Below, piece by piece: positions 25,203-33,319 of a stretch of DNA of 64,000 bases. Source of the stretch: Nocardia sp. BMG111209. Its GTDB lineage: Bacteria > Actinomycetota > Actinomycetes > Mycobacteriales > Mycobacteriaceae. How positions within the stretch are numbered: the first letter of the stretch is position 1; the number at the start of each line of letters is the position of its first letter. The stretch covers positions 3,472,001-3,536,000 of the forward strand of contig NZ_KB907307.1 in the NCBI RefSeq assembly GCF_000381925.1, written 5' to 3'. The notes beneath the pieces were generated by a model. It saw only the letters and a program-made list of their open reading frames with translations, ran no database searches and was not told the DNA's origin. Position numbers and translations under genes: made by a program.

Positions 25203-25350
25203 GCGTGAACCGGGGTCGCGTTGGTACCCCGCCCTTCCTCATAGCCGAATGGTTCGCTCCGGCCGAACGAGTCAAGGACCACCCTCCGGGTGTCCGCTAC
25301 GCGGTGCTGCGCATCCTTGAGACGACCGACCTCCACAGAGAGCGGCATCT

Positions 25351-26160
25351 ATGAGGAAGGCGGGGGAGAGCAGTCATGAGATGGCGGATAGACGACCTAT
25401 CCGCGACAAACCGCTTGTCCAGCAACTATCGTCAGTTGACGTGAATACTCTTGGCGTCCTGGGCTTTTTGCTATCACTGGTGGCACTTGCCTGGAACGTT
25501 GTCCTTACATGGCTCCGATGGCCGCGGATTGCTGTCGTCCTCAAGAAGTCTGTGCATATAACGATCAGCATCTCTGCCGGGCCGACTCGCACGGCGTCAT
25601 CTGTAGTCATGGGCTCAGACCAAGTTGTCGCAAGCAAGCTTGAACCTCCCGATTCGGTATCCGAGACCGTCCATTTGGTGATAGTGAACACGGGCGCAGA
25701 AGCGTGCACAATCGCCAACATTGGACTACGCGCCGGCACGGCAGGCATCGACTATGAATATCTCGCTCAAGAGGAACATCCCGTTCCAATAGGCCCCACT
25801 CTCCCTGTTAGAGTTGAAGGCCACGGAAGTGAAGTGTGGATATTCAAAGAGCAACACCTTGGTATTTTTGGGCAAGGTACCCTAGTGACAGGATGGGCTG
25901 AACGGTATGTGACGCTTCCCTGGTGGCGTAAAAATCTCCGTCGATGGCGAGATCGTGTCACTGGTTTGAGCGAGCAACAAACACCGGAAGGCCGGTGGCA
26001 ACGAGCGAAAGTCCGTTCTGAACTCCTCGCTGCCAGGATAATCCGCCTCGATACCTTTCTGACCAAGACGCTGCGCCTCGAGCAGGCCCACGCTCGTCGA
26101 ACAAGATCAGACATCTCCATTGTCCGGAGTGGTGGGCGCCGTCAAGAAAAAGTCAGCTAG
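25351..26160 (+). CDS. Membrane-anchored protein with beta-rich domain, 269 aa
   Basis: ATG 25351 is the longest start; ATG 25381, after a GGGGGAG stretch, is an alternative. One membrane segment at ~33-54 (TLGVLGFLLSLVALAWNVVLTW) precedes a beta-rich region (HLVIVNTGAEACTIANIGLR) and a basic, Arg-rich C-terminus. Base composition is lower in GC than the backbone, as expected for transferred DNA. Not recognised. It could be a sensor or effector partner of nearby defence genes. Confidence 0.6.
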   Translation: MRKAGESSHEMADRRPIRDKPLVQQLSSVDVNTLGVLGFLLSLVALAWNVVLTWLRWPRIAVVLKKSVHITISISAGPTRTASSVVMGSDQVVASKLEPPDSVSETVHLVIVNTGAEACTIANIGLRAGTAGIDYEYLAQEEHPVPIGPTLPVRVEGHGSEVWIFKEQHLGIFGQGTLVTGWAERYVTLPWWRKNLRRWRDRVTGLSEQQTPEGRWQRAKVRSELLAARIIRLDTFLTKTLRLEQAHARRTRSDISIVRSGGRRQEKVS

Positions 26161-26296
26161 TCGCTCGACGACATCCGGGCATCGAGGACACCTTGACGTC
26201 ACCCATTAAACGAACCACTTTGCCCGGTTGAGTGATTCGCGCCTCCTGGCAGTGTCGGTCCGCGCGTCCGCAGATGGCCGGAGTTTACAGATCGAC

Positions 26297-27250
26297 TCAC
26301 ACGTTGGATGCTACTTCCGCTTCCGGGTCATGGAAGAAACCCGGGAGAGTGCGCCGGATGACCGTGGCGAATTCCTCGTTATCGTCGAAATTCCACCCCG
26401 CGTATAAATGCATCCAGGAAAGTGCGTTGTAGATGGCGCCGACTGCAAACTTCGTCAAGTCAACGAGGTGCCGAATGGTGACTTTCTGTTCGGAAACTAG
26501 ATGGCCAGCATGCGGAATGTAGCTCATCCGCTGCCGGATAGCATAAAGGGTCGGGTGCGTACTGTTGGACAGGAACCCATACACGCCCTCGGCGATATCG
26601 GGGGTCATATTCTCGCCGCCGAATCTGACGATTTGGGCCAAAAACCACTTGACCACCTCAGTAAGCCCAATCCCAACCTCGCCGTTGATGGTAATCGGAT
26701 GGTCCAAGTCTCTGCCGGTCGTAGAAGGAAAAGCTTTCTCAATCTCAGCCCGCAACGCCCTGAACTTCCGGTCTGCTTCAACGTAAGCGTCTGATCCCTT
26801 GCCTCCCAACCGCTTAGCGTCCTCTTTAGCCTTCACTGTGCTCAGACGGTTAAGAATGTAAGTACGCGCCAATCGACCCTTTGCGTCATACATCAGCGGA
26901 TTATCACCGATCGTCCAGACAGCGTATGAGCACGCTTCCAGAGTCGCCCGCGCCGGTTCTTCGACGGTCCCGAACACCTCATGGCTATGTATCAACCCGC
27001 GCAGTCCGCCGCATTTGTTTGCAGCGTGTTGTAGACCACTACAGACAGTCTCCATTACGATATGAGAATCGGGAATCCCGAGCCGCTCATACTCGGCGAT
27101 GTCGTGACCGGCAGCAGATCCGGCAGCGGGCGTCCAGTGGTAGTCATCGCGGATGCGCAGGAACGCTTCCCTGCAAGCTGACAAAACCTCGGCCAACCCT
27201 TCAAGTTGAGCGGCCGTTGCCGGGTCAGGGTCGTTGACTGTGTGTCGCAT
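26297..27250 (-). CDS. Hypothetical protein, 317 aa
   Basis: ATG 27250 follows TTGAGAT. The soluble, largely helical protein has conserved-looking His/Glu residues (GLIHSHEVFGTVEEPARATLEAC, SNSTHPTLYAIRQRMSYIPHAG). I do not recognise the family. It is codirectional with the AIPR gene, with 163 bp between them, and has intermediate GC. It may belong with the AIPR gene in a defence cassette, but no motif proves it. Confidence 0.65.
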   Translation of the reverse strand: MRHTVNDPDPATAAQLEGLAEVLSACREAFLRIRDDYHWTPAAGSAAGHDIAEYERLGIPDSHIVMETVCSGLQHAANKCGGLRGLIHSHEVFGTVEEPARATLEACSYAVWTIGDNPLMYDAKGRLARTYILNRLSTVKAKEDAKRLGGKGSDAYVEADRKFRALRAEIEKAFPSTTGRDLDHPITINGEVGIGLTEVVKWFLAQIVRFGGENMTPDIAEGVYGFLSNSTHPTLYAIRQRMSYIPHAGHLVSEQKVTIRHLVDLTKFAVGAIYNALSWMHLYAGWNFDDNEEFATVIRRTLPGFFHDPEAEVASNV

Positions 27251-27413
27251 ATCTCAACGCTATCGGTCTTGCTCAGACGGCTCTACCGGTTTTCGGCATC
27301 CTGCTCTTCCCCATTGCCTGATACGCGCATCGGAGACTGCGGCCCGAACCGTGCGACTGCGCCACGCCGCGCTGGTAACTCGATCCTCGGGCATAGTGCT
27401 CGCCTAGATGATT

Positions 27414-29147
27414 TTAGTGTGCGCTCCCACGAGAGGGACCCAACTTATTCGCCGCAGCTTTCACAGCATCCGTAAAGCTCTGAGTTTTAACGAGATCGCG
27501 TGACAACGACGCACCGCCAACGGCAGCGTCTACAGCTTCTATCGCCTTCTTGAACGCTGCAACAGCCTCAGTATCCGACCATAATATCTCCGCGATATCG
27601 TCCGCGTATCTAGAGATCTTATTGGCGGTTAGGTCAGGCATAGATGCTCCCTTTACGACATATCTGAGAGCCATCAAGAGTTGAAATCTTGCAGGTTTAT
27701 AATAAACCGGAATGAGTCCATTTCGCCATAAGTACTCAAGCTTATAGAACCCATAAGCGGCTACGTAATACGGCTCCTTCTTGTGTTTATCGTTGAATAT
27801 CTTTGCACCGATGAGGTTATATAAATCGGAGTAGTATCGCGTCGATTTATGTGCCTCATCCAGAAACATTGCCGCGAAGGATCTTATCTGCTGGGATTTT
27901 CCGATAATCCGCACCTTCTCGATTCCGCTAACAGCAGCATACTGCTTTGAACGGCGCTCGTAGTAAAGTTTCTTCTTGTCAGGGTACGCACCGTAGAGCG
28001 CTTCGAGTTGCTCCTGAAATTTTCCTCGGGAAATAAGATCGTCTGCGGTTACTTCGGTCTGGCGATTGGTGGCAACGATAATGGAGCTAATAATTTTCTC
28101 ATCTGTCGTCGCCACTACCTTCAACGGGATGAATATTTCGTCGCCAAGTCTTCCCTTCAAATTGAAAAGTACATGGCTCGTCTGGCAACCGTTTACTATC
28201 TGATAGTCCCGGACGGTGAATCTATTTTTGACAACTCGCAGTTCCCTAGCCACGAGCGTGACTCCATTGTTCAATACCGCGAAACGCTGCTGTCCTACTG
28301 GGTCTTCCAGAGTCGCTTTAATCTCAACGTTAACCTTGTTGTCGCCTTGAAAATCTCGGAGGTTATCATAGAAGAGGGTCCGCCGGATATTTCCCGTTTC
28401 ATCTGTTATGAGTTCAAAGTACTCGGAAGCGGGCACCACCCCGAGATACGCCTCGGACACCCCGTCTATGTCAGGAATGAGTGTTTTGTTTACGAAATTG
28501 AACTCAACTTCAACACTATTCTTCGAACGCTCGTATGCTTTCTGCACCTCAGAGGCACCTACCGGGCGAAATGTCACGCTCCCGAAAAGGCCAGTATCTG
28601 ACAATTTTTTACGGCGCTTGTCGGCCCTGCTCACCAAATGCGGATCCCCCGACCATGTGCCGGTACTAACGTACGCCAGCTCCACGGCCGGCGGTCGCCC
28701 CTTGAACTTTATGCTCTTATCATAGATATAGCTCATTATTTCTCGGGCAGCGCTGATATCGGAGTTTGTAGGAGTAGATAGATCTTCGGAGAAGAAATCG
28801 TCAACACCGTCGAAAAATATACCGATCTCGGCGTCATCGAAATTTTTTGCCGACTTTGCTTGAATGAATAGAAATTTGACATCCAGGAAGCTGTTGATGT
28901 CGAGAAGATCGCCTACCTCTTCACACGACGTCACTATAACGCCATTAACAATGATGGCGATTCCGTCGATGCCTAAATCGTTTCCCCCGCCAACTTGGAG
29001 TTCGAGGAGGTCGAATTCTTCATCGTAAACGTTTGAGACAGCGCAGTAGATGGCGAAGCGCTCGAACGCATCGGCATCTGACATGGATTTCGGCAATGAC
29101 TGATCTTGCCGAAACTCGGTTAGGTAAGCCTTGGTTATGCGATCCAT
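27414..29147 (-). CDS. AIPR-family protein (abortive infection / phage resistance)
   Basis: ATG 29147 follows AGGAGG. The 577-aa protein carries the AIPR core at ~255-350: NLRDFQGDNKVNVEI, an LNNGVTLVA segment, and YQIVNGCQTSHVLF. The N-terminus has a restriction-endonuclease-like pattern: Asp61 in GIDGIAI and Q96-A-K98 in FLFIQAKSA, a Q-x-K variant of PD-(D/E)xK. AIPR proteins are linked to phage resistance, often beside restriction-modification genes (known). No methylase is present here. The gene is visibly AT-richer than everything around it, a sign of recent acquisition. A role as an element-encoded anti-phage nuclease is inferred. Confidence 0.85.
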   Translation of the reverse strand: MDRITKAYLTEFRQDQSLPKSMSDADAFERFAIYCAVSNVYDEEFDLLELQVGGGNDLGIDGIAIIVNGVIVTSCEEVGDLLDINSFLDVKFLFIQAKSAKNFDDAEIGIFFDGVDDFFSEDLSTPTNSDISAAREIMSYIYDKSIKFKGRPPAVELAYVSTGTWSGDPHLVSRADKRRKKLSDTGLFGSVTFRPVGASEVQKAYERSKNSVEVEFNFVNKTLIPDIDGVSEAYLGVVPASEYFELITDETGNIRRTLFYDNLRDFQGDNKVNVEIKATLEDPVGQQRFAVLNNGVTLVARELRVVKNRFTVRDYQIVNGCQTSHVLFNLKGRLGDEIFIPLKVVATTDEKIISSIIVATNRQTEVTADDLISRGKFQEQLEALYGAYPDKKKLYYERRSKQYAAVSGIEKVRIIGKSQQIRSFAAMFLDEAHKSTRYYSDLYNLIGAKIFNDKHKKEPYYVAAYGFYKLEYLWRNGLIPVYYKPARFQLLMALRYVVKGASMPDLTANKISRYADDIAEILWSDTEAVAAFKKAIEAVDAAVGGASLSRDLVKTQSFTDAVKAAANKLGPSRGSAH

Positions 29148-29897
29148 CTAACCTCCTCTTGCATTCAAGATAGCGTCTACGTTGGCTCGTTTTCTTTGCC
29201 GCCGAATCTACAGCCTGGGGCACGCGTTTGGAAATTGAACACACGCCAGTCGTCGGATCCTCTGCGATACCGGCGATCGCTTTCGAGTCGTATGCGTAGC
29301 CTTCGGGGAGCAGGACGACTACCGCCGCAAGCGGACTCGGTGCGTAGCCCGGCAGTCGGATACCGAACGCCCTGTGGCGCGACGACCAGACGGAGCACCA
29401 CGGAATCCGACCCGAGCATGCCCCCAGGGCAGACGATCAAGGAAGAGTTGGAGTGCCACAACCGCGCCAGATACCAGGTCAACAGCGGTAGAACGCGGCA
29501 CCCGTGTGTACCCTCTGACCTGGGTAAGCCCTGTTCACCCGCCCAGACTCCTGATTCCCAAACTGAGAGCGCACATGTCCGGGACATTTGCCGAATCCAT
29601 GCAGTCCAGCTGTTGTCACAGCGGTGTCACAAGTCGCCTGGATCGCCACGGACGCGACGCGACTTCCGCGGAGGAGAAGCTGCCTCACGTGGGAGTATGG
29701 ACAAACGCGGTACCTCCGCGGACACCGGGTAGTCGACTTGTAAACGAGTGCCTCCAAAGCCACCCGGGATACCACCGACATACCGCCAGATATTCCCGGC
29801 CCCACTCTGCCGCAGTTGATCTCGCCACCGACAGACACAGCCTAACCGACCCGGGGTACCGCTCGAACCCACCTCGAACCGGGGTCGTACACTGGTA
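29148..29897. other. Long intergenic region, no confident gene
   Basis: About 750 bp between the AIPR gene and the tRNA-like sequence. Several overlapping frames exist on both strands (for example 29196-29732 plus and 29479-29838 minus), but none has a good start site, family signature or consistent codon use. It may be a decayed junction between older insertions. Confidence 0.4.
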
Positions 29898-29970
29898 TCG
29901 CTGGTAGCTCAGCGGATAGAGCACCCCCTTCGCAGGAGGACGGTCGCGGGTTCGAATCCCGCCCGGCCCA
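29898..29970 (+). pseudogene. Degenerate tRNA (Ala CGC-like, possibly Arg)
   Basis: The 73-nt sequence folds with an intact D-arm (GCTC/GAGC), intact T-arm (GCGGG-TTCGAAT-CCCGC) and anticodon loop TTCGCAG, giving anticodon CGC. The two outermost acceptor pairs are broken (T1-C72, C2-C71) and the anticodon stem has two mismatches, so it is probably non-functional. An alternative register would read TCG (Arg). It lies inside the AICE near attR. It could be a remnant of another insertion site or a carried tRNA. Confidence 0.6.
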
Positions 29971-29973
29971 CAA

Positions 29974-30004
29974 GAAGCGGGATGACGTAATGTCATCCCG
30001 CTTC
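29974..30004. terminator. Perfect 13-bp hairpin
   Basis: Arms 29974-29986 and 29992-30004 with a 5-base loop. It lies just after the tRNA-like sequence on the plus strand and overlaps the end of the 50-aa minus-strand ORF. It would serve as a terminator for both directions. Confidence 0.75.
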
Positions 30005-30145
30005 CATCACCTCTGGCACCAACCGACCCACGACGGTAGGGGTAGGTGGTGGTGGCAGCAGCTCGTTACGTCTGGCCTGAATCAGGAGACCTCCCGGCAA
30101 GCCGTAGAAGACGTTCTTGAAAGCGTTCCACAATTCACTCTTCAT
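29993..30145 (-). CDS. Small protein, 50 aa, with strong ribosome binding site
   Basis: ATG 30145 lies 6 bases after AAGGGAGG, the strongest ribosome binding site of the cargo region. The 50-aa protein (MKSELWNAFKNVFYGLPGG...) has a short amphipathic or hydrophobic N-terminal half, a basic QARRNELL stretch and a Pro-rich tail. The stop falls inside the terminator hairpin. The same frame extends upstream to 30418, but that extension would bury the ribosome binding site. Function is unknown; it could be membrane-active. Confidence 0.5.
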   Translation of the reverse strand: MKSELWNAFKNVFYGLPGGLLIQARRNELLPPPPTPTVVGRLVPEVMEAG

Positions 30146-30467
30146 GGCGCCTCCCTTCGACTTCTCCGTACTGCTGGAATCACGCGGCTCCGCGGAGCCG
30201 CCGAACTTCGCGTCCAGGGCGGGGAAAACACCGAAGATAAAGAACGAGCTGCACGCAGCTACGGCCAGCAACGCCGCATGCGACGCTCCAGGCCCAAACC
30301 ACACGCAACGAACTGCCTTGTGCCACCACACTTTTAAGTTGGACCCGCTCCGGGCGTACCTCCGGGGGGCAATACATCCTGCCACAGTCGCAACCTGTCC
30401 GTCAACTCGGCCGAGCATGGCTCAACATGGCGGCCGGTGACCTCCCAGCGCTATTCGACCGATTCCC
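30146..30467. other. Intergenic stretch upstream of the 50-aa ORF
   Basis: No confident gene. On the minus strand it presumably holds the promoter of the 50-aa ORF. In that ORF's frame there is a hydrophobic run ([18 protein letters not shown]), so a longer membrane protein starting at 30418 cannot be excluded. Confidence 0.35.
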
Positions 30468-30490
30468 GTCCGCAGTTGGTCCGCAGCAGC
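30468..30490 (+). repeat. 23-bp direct repeat near attR (candidate integrase arm site)
   Basis: It matches 11075-11097 at 22 of 23 bases in the same orientation, 112 bp inside attR. The flanking bases also repeat CGACCGATTCC at 30457-30467 and 30499-30509. It is a likely arm-type site for the integrase. Confidence 0.6.
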
Positions 30491-30602
30491 CCACGATGCG
30501 ACCGATTCCGACCAACGAACCCAACGAGCGAATCGCCTGGTCATCCGACCCCCGCGGTCGCCACCAACAGCCGTCAACTCAGGCAAACGTCGAGAGGTAC
30601 AA

Positions 30603-30656
30603 TCTCAAAAACCGTTGTCCTCACGGACGTGTGGGTTCGAGTCCCACACTCGGCAC
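30603..30656 (+). repeat. attR: 54-bp copy of the tRNA-Leu 3' part
   Basis: Identical to 10971-11024. It lacks the 5' third of the tRNA, so it is not a second tRNA gene. It marks the right end of the element; chromosomal sequence resumes at 30657. Confidence 0.95.
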
Positions 30657-30757
30657 AGTTTTTCCGGCGGTACCGGCGGTGAATTCCGGCACCGCCGCCG
30701 TGCGATTTCTCCCGGGCTTTCCGGGCATGTGCCGCGCGATCCGATCGCGAAGTCGTG

Positions 30758-31129
30758 TTATACCTCCAGTTCCTCTTCGATGGTCTTCAGGCGGTGCCGG
30801 GCCAGGGCGAGATTGGCCCGGCCGCGGTCGAGTGCCAGATAGAGGAACAGGCCCTTGGATTTACGTCCGGTCATCGGCCGGATGATGTGGTATTGGGCGG
30901 AGAGGGTGATCAGGATGTCCTCGATCTCCTCCTTGAGGCCGAGCTGATCGATCGTGCGCATCTTGGAGCGCACCACCTCGGTGTTGCCGGCCGCCGCGAC
31001 CTGGAGGTCCAGTGCCTTCGAGCTGCCGAGCATGCCGAGGGCCATACCGCTGCCGTAGTCGACGACCGCGGCCCCCACCGCGCCGTCGATGGTCATCATG
31101 TCCTTCAGGGCGAGATCCATATTGGTCAT
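30758..31129 (-). CDS. Roadblock/LC7-domain protein, 123 aa
   Basis: ATG 31129 follows AAAGGAA; the longer frame upstream is Arg-rich shadow. The single domain starts with helix LALKDMMTIDGAVGAAVVDYGSGMAL and continues EDILITLSAQYHIIRPMTG, then a strand and a final helix (NLALARHRLKTIEEEL). Roadblock proteins such as MglB regulate small GTPases. It is the last gene of a leftward cluster with two more Roadblock proteins, and no GTPase is encoded nearby. Confidence 0.8.
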   Translation of the reverse strand: MTNMDLALKDMMTIDGAVGAAVVDYGSGMALGMLGSSKALDLQVAAAGNTEVVRSKMRTIDQLGLKEEIEDILITLSAQYHIIRPMTGRKSKGLFLYLALDRGRANLALARHRLKTIEEELEV

Positions 31130-31182
31130 GCCGATTCCTTTTCCTTGTTTCCGTCGGGTTCTTCGCTGCGAGGGTTGGTGAT

Positions 31183-31677
31183 TCATCCGGTATCGGTGAT
31201 CCGGTCCGTACCGGGCTCGGCCACGGCAGGCTTGAGATGGTCGGCGATCGCACGGGCCGCCGGCCGGGATTCCAGGTGCAGCCGGCCCACGTTCACGTCG
31301 GGTCCGGCCAGTACGGTCAGCGAGGTCCAGCCGGCCGCGTAGATCACCGCGTAGCCGTCGGTGCCGTTGACCACGACCTCGTGGAAGCCGCCGCCGTGCG
31401 CGGTGGTGACCAGGCGATGCGACACCGCCAGCTGGGAGGCCGCCAGCGCCGCGATGCCGTTGGGCTCGATGTGCGACGGCAGGGTGTGCGCGACCAGCAG
31501 CCCGTCGTTGGACGCGACCAGCGCGCCGGTCAGCGCGGGCAGTCGCTCCCGTAGCGCCCGCAACTCGGCCAGCACCTTCGGATTCGGTTCGGATCCGGGC
31601 ATCGCCACCTTGGTAAACCTCCCTATGAATTCGCCGAGCACGGTGCTGCGTGTGTTCCGCCGCAGTCGCAAGGTCAC
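31183..31677 (-). CDS. Roadblock/LC7-domain protein, 164 aa
   Basis: GTG 31677 overlaps the upstream stop in GTGA. After a basic N-terminus (MTLRLRRNTRSTVLG) a Roadblock fold spans ~35-150 (LPALTGALVASNDGLLVAHTLPS, IAALAASQLAVSHRLV, VVNGTDGYAVIYAAGWTSLTVLAGPDVNVG). This looks like the larger Roadblock type found in actinobacterial conservons. It is probably part of a regulatory complex with its neighbours. Confidence 0.78.
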   Translation of the reverse strand: MTLRLRRNTRSTVLGEFIGRFTKVAMPGSEPNPKVLAELRALRERLPALTGALVASNDGLLVAHTLPSHIEPNGIAALAASQLAVSHRLVTTAHGGGFHEVVVNGTDGYAVIYAAGWTSLTVLAGPDVNVGRLHLESRPAARAIADHLKPAVAEPGTDRITDTG

Positions 31678-32642
31678 ACGAACTCCTCCAACGCCGTCCT
31701 GAGCCGGACCAGCAACTCGCGATCCACCGGTTTCCAGATCTCCGGCACCGCGGCGGCCTCGGCCGGCGCCACGGTGGCGCGCGGTGCCGAGGTCTCGCCC
31801 GGCTCCGCGGGCACCGCGTGGCGGGGTCCCGCACCGGACGGCGCCGAATCATGTTGTCCGGCAGCGTTTTCCGGAGGATCCGCGGCGGCGGCGTGGCGTG
31901 GTCCCGGCGCGCGCGGCGGCGCCTCCGGCGGGACCACGGTGATCCGGCGACGGCGCGGCAGCGGCGCGAGCGCGGCCGGGGCGGGGGCCGGGGCGGCCGG
32001 TACCGCGGGCGGCCGGGCGGCACTCGGCGCCTCGAGCAGGCCCACCCGCGTCAGCCGCCGCACCGCCACCAGGCAGCCGTAGCTGGTGCGGCCCAGATCC
32101 CCGGCGATCCCCGCGATACTGCGCCGGGCGTCGGCGGCCGCCAGGATCTCGGCCTCGCCGCCGGTGAGCGGCACCCGCTTGCGCCGGGTGCGGCGCGCCG
32201 GCACCACCGGTGCGCGGTCGACCAGTTCCAGCGGCCACGATCCGGGTTCGGCCGCGTGGCGGCGATCGCATTCGTGCACCAGCACCTCGAGCGGGATCCG
32301 GCAGACGGCGGCGAGCCACTGCGCGGGCGCCGGGCGGAACTCGGGCGTCCCGGGTTCGGCGAGCAGGAAATACGCGGCGTCGAACACCGCGAGCATGGCC
32401 AGCATCTGCAGCCGTGGCCGGCGCAGTATCGGGCCGGGATCACCGGCCTGCGCGCGCTGCCAGTCGTCGGCGGTGGCCAGGCCGGTCGTCACCACCAACT
32501 GCTCCAGGCCGGGGGTGCGCGGGCAGCCGGCGCCGGTGATCCGGCCGTCGGCGAAGTGCAGGACGCCGTCGCCGACGGTCAGTGTGCCGGTGGACCGCTC
32601 GTCGGCCATCCGCCGCAGTTCCGTGATGAGCGCCTCACCCAT
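31674..32642 (-). CDS. DUF4388-like / helix-turn-helix protein, 322 aa
   Basis: The N-terminus (STGTLTVGDGVLHFADGRITGA, ~17-38) resembles the DUF4388/PATAN-type domain found in signalling proteins. Residues ~155-205 look like a winged helix (LTGGEAEILAAADARRSIAGIAGDLGRTSYGCLVAVRRLTRVGLLE). A Pro/Ala-rich linker and a C-terminal helix (ELLVRLRTALEEFV) follow. The gene overlaps both flanking Roadblock genes, suggesting one complex. The domain calls are by eye. Confidence 0.6.
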   Translation of the reverse strand: MGEALITELRRMADERSTGTLTVGDGVLHFADGRITGAGCPRTPGLEQLVVTTGLATADDWQRAQAGDPGPILRRPRLQMLAMLAVFDAAYFLLAEPGTPEFRPAPAQWLAAVCRIPLEVLVHECDRRHAAEPGSWPLELVDRAPVVPARRTRRKRVPLTGGEAEILAAADARRSIAGIAGDLGRTSYGCLVAVRRLTRVGLLEAPSAARPPAVPAAPAPAPAALAPLPRRRRITVVPPEAPPRAPGPRHAAAADPPENAAGQHDSAPSGAGPRHAVPAEPGETSAPRATVAPAEAAAVPEIWKPVDRELLVRLRTALEEFV

Positions 32643-33021
32643 GGCCGCCTCCGGTCAGTTCGGCGAGGATCGCCCGCACCCGGAATCGCGCGAACGCGAG
32701 ATTGCTACCGCCCTCGGCATCGAACACCGCGTGCACGAACAGCCGGCCGATGTAGTCGCCGTCCACCAGATTCAGCAGATGGAATCGTGTTGCGCCACTG
32801 ACGATCAGCTCGGCGCCGCCGTCGTCACCCACCGCCAGCGCCGGACAGCCGAGGACCGCGCGCACCACGTCGGTGGTGCCGGCCGCGTCCTCGTGTTCGT
32901 CCAGCGGATCGTGCGAACCGGCCGCCGCGATCGCCAGTCCACTCGCCCCGTCCACCAATGTCACGCTGCGCGCCCCCGGTATTGCCATGATCTCGTCCAG
33001 ACACCCGTCGATCCCCGTCAC
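32635..33021 (-). CDS. Roadblock/LC7-like protein, 128 aa
   Basis: GTG 33021; the end overlaps the next gene by 8 bases. The protein begins CLDEIMAIPGARSVTLVDGASGLAIAAAG, the opening helix-strand-strand of a Roadblock domain, and ends NLAFARFRVRAILAELT, the closing helix, as in the 123-aa protein at the other end of the cluster. It is the third Roadblock member. Confidence 0.72.
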   Translation of the reverse strand: MTGIDGCLDEIMAIPGARSVTLVDGASGLAIAAAGSHDPLDEHEDAAGTTDVVRAVLGCPALAVGDDGGAELIVSGATRFHLLNLVDGDYIGRLFVHAVFDAEGGSNLAFARFRVRAILAELTGGGHG

Positions 33022-33037
33022 CGAGTACTCCGCCCCG

Positions 33038-33319
33038 TCACGACCGGCCGGCCTCCCGGACGACCCGCCGGGTCCGCGCGAGCGTCCCCGCGTCCACCGC
33101 GTCGCGGCGGGCGGGGCGAACTGCCCGCCGCGGCGTCCGGATCTCCTCGATCCGCACCACGTCCCGGCCCCGGAGCAGCGCCGGGACGGCGCCCGGCCGT
33201 CTGCCGGTCGACCCGTCGACGGCGCCGGCCGAAATCCGTTCCGGCGCCTCCGTCCTCGGATTTCGGACCGGCGATCCGACCTGTCCGGCCGGATCGCCGC
33301 TCGTCGTCGGGGAGTTCAT
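33038..33319 (-). CDS. Small basic protein, 93 aa
   Basis: ATG 33319 follows AAAGG by 6 bases. Third codon positions in the C-terminal half are almost all G or C (REAGRS end). The protein is Arg-rich (LLRGRDVVRIEEIRTPRRAVRPARRDAVDAGTLARTRRVV). It lies 16 bp before the Roadblock gene. No family is recognised. Confidence 0.5.
   Translation of the reverse strand: MNSPTTSGDPAGQVGSPVRNPRTEAPERISAGAVDGSTGRRPGAVPALLRGRDVVRIEEIRTPRRAVRPARRDAVDAGTLARTRRVVREAGRS

Larger units (their letters stand above)
10971..30656. mobile_element. pSAM2-type AICE integrated in tRNA-Leu, about 19.7 kb
   Basis: The element is bounded by the 54-bp att repeats. Left to right it contains int-xis-rep, small genes, the traB-like translocase, membrane proteins, a Pra-like activator and a KorSA-like GntR repressor. 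Then come a second GntR-controlled operon and a cargo segment with an AIPR nuclease. Int, Xis, an HUH Rep, an FtsK-like Tra, Pra and KorSA together are the pSAM2 AICE module set (known). No obvious disruption of int, rep or tra is visible, so it may still be able to excise and transfer (inference). Confidence 0.92.

Noticed and set aside
29685..29996. Minus-strand frame containing GGIRTRDRPPAKGVLYPLSY
   Set aside because: This stretch is the translation of the tRNA-like sequence in reverse, a well-known kind of false gene.
30603..30656. A second tRNA-Leu gene
   Set aside because: Only the 3' part is present; there is no D-arm or 5' acceptor strand. It is attR.
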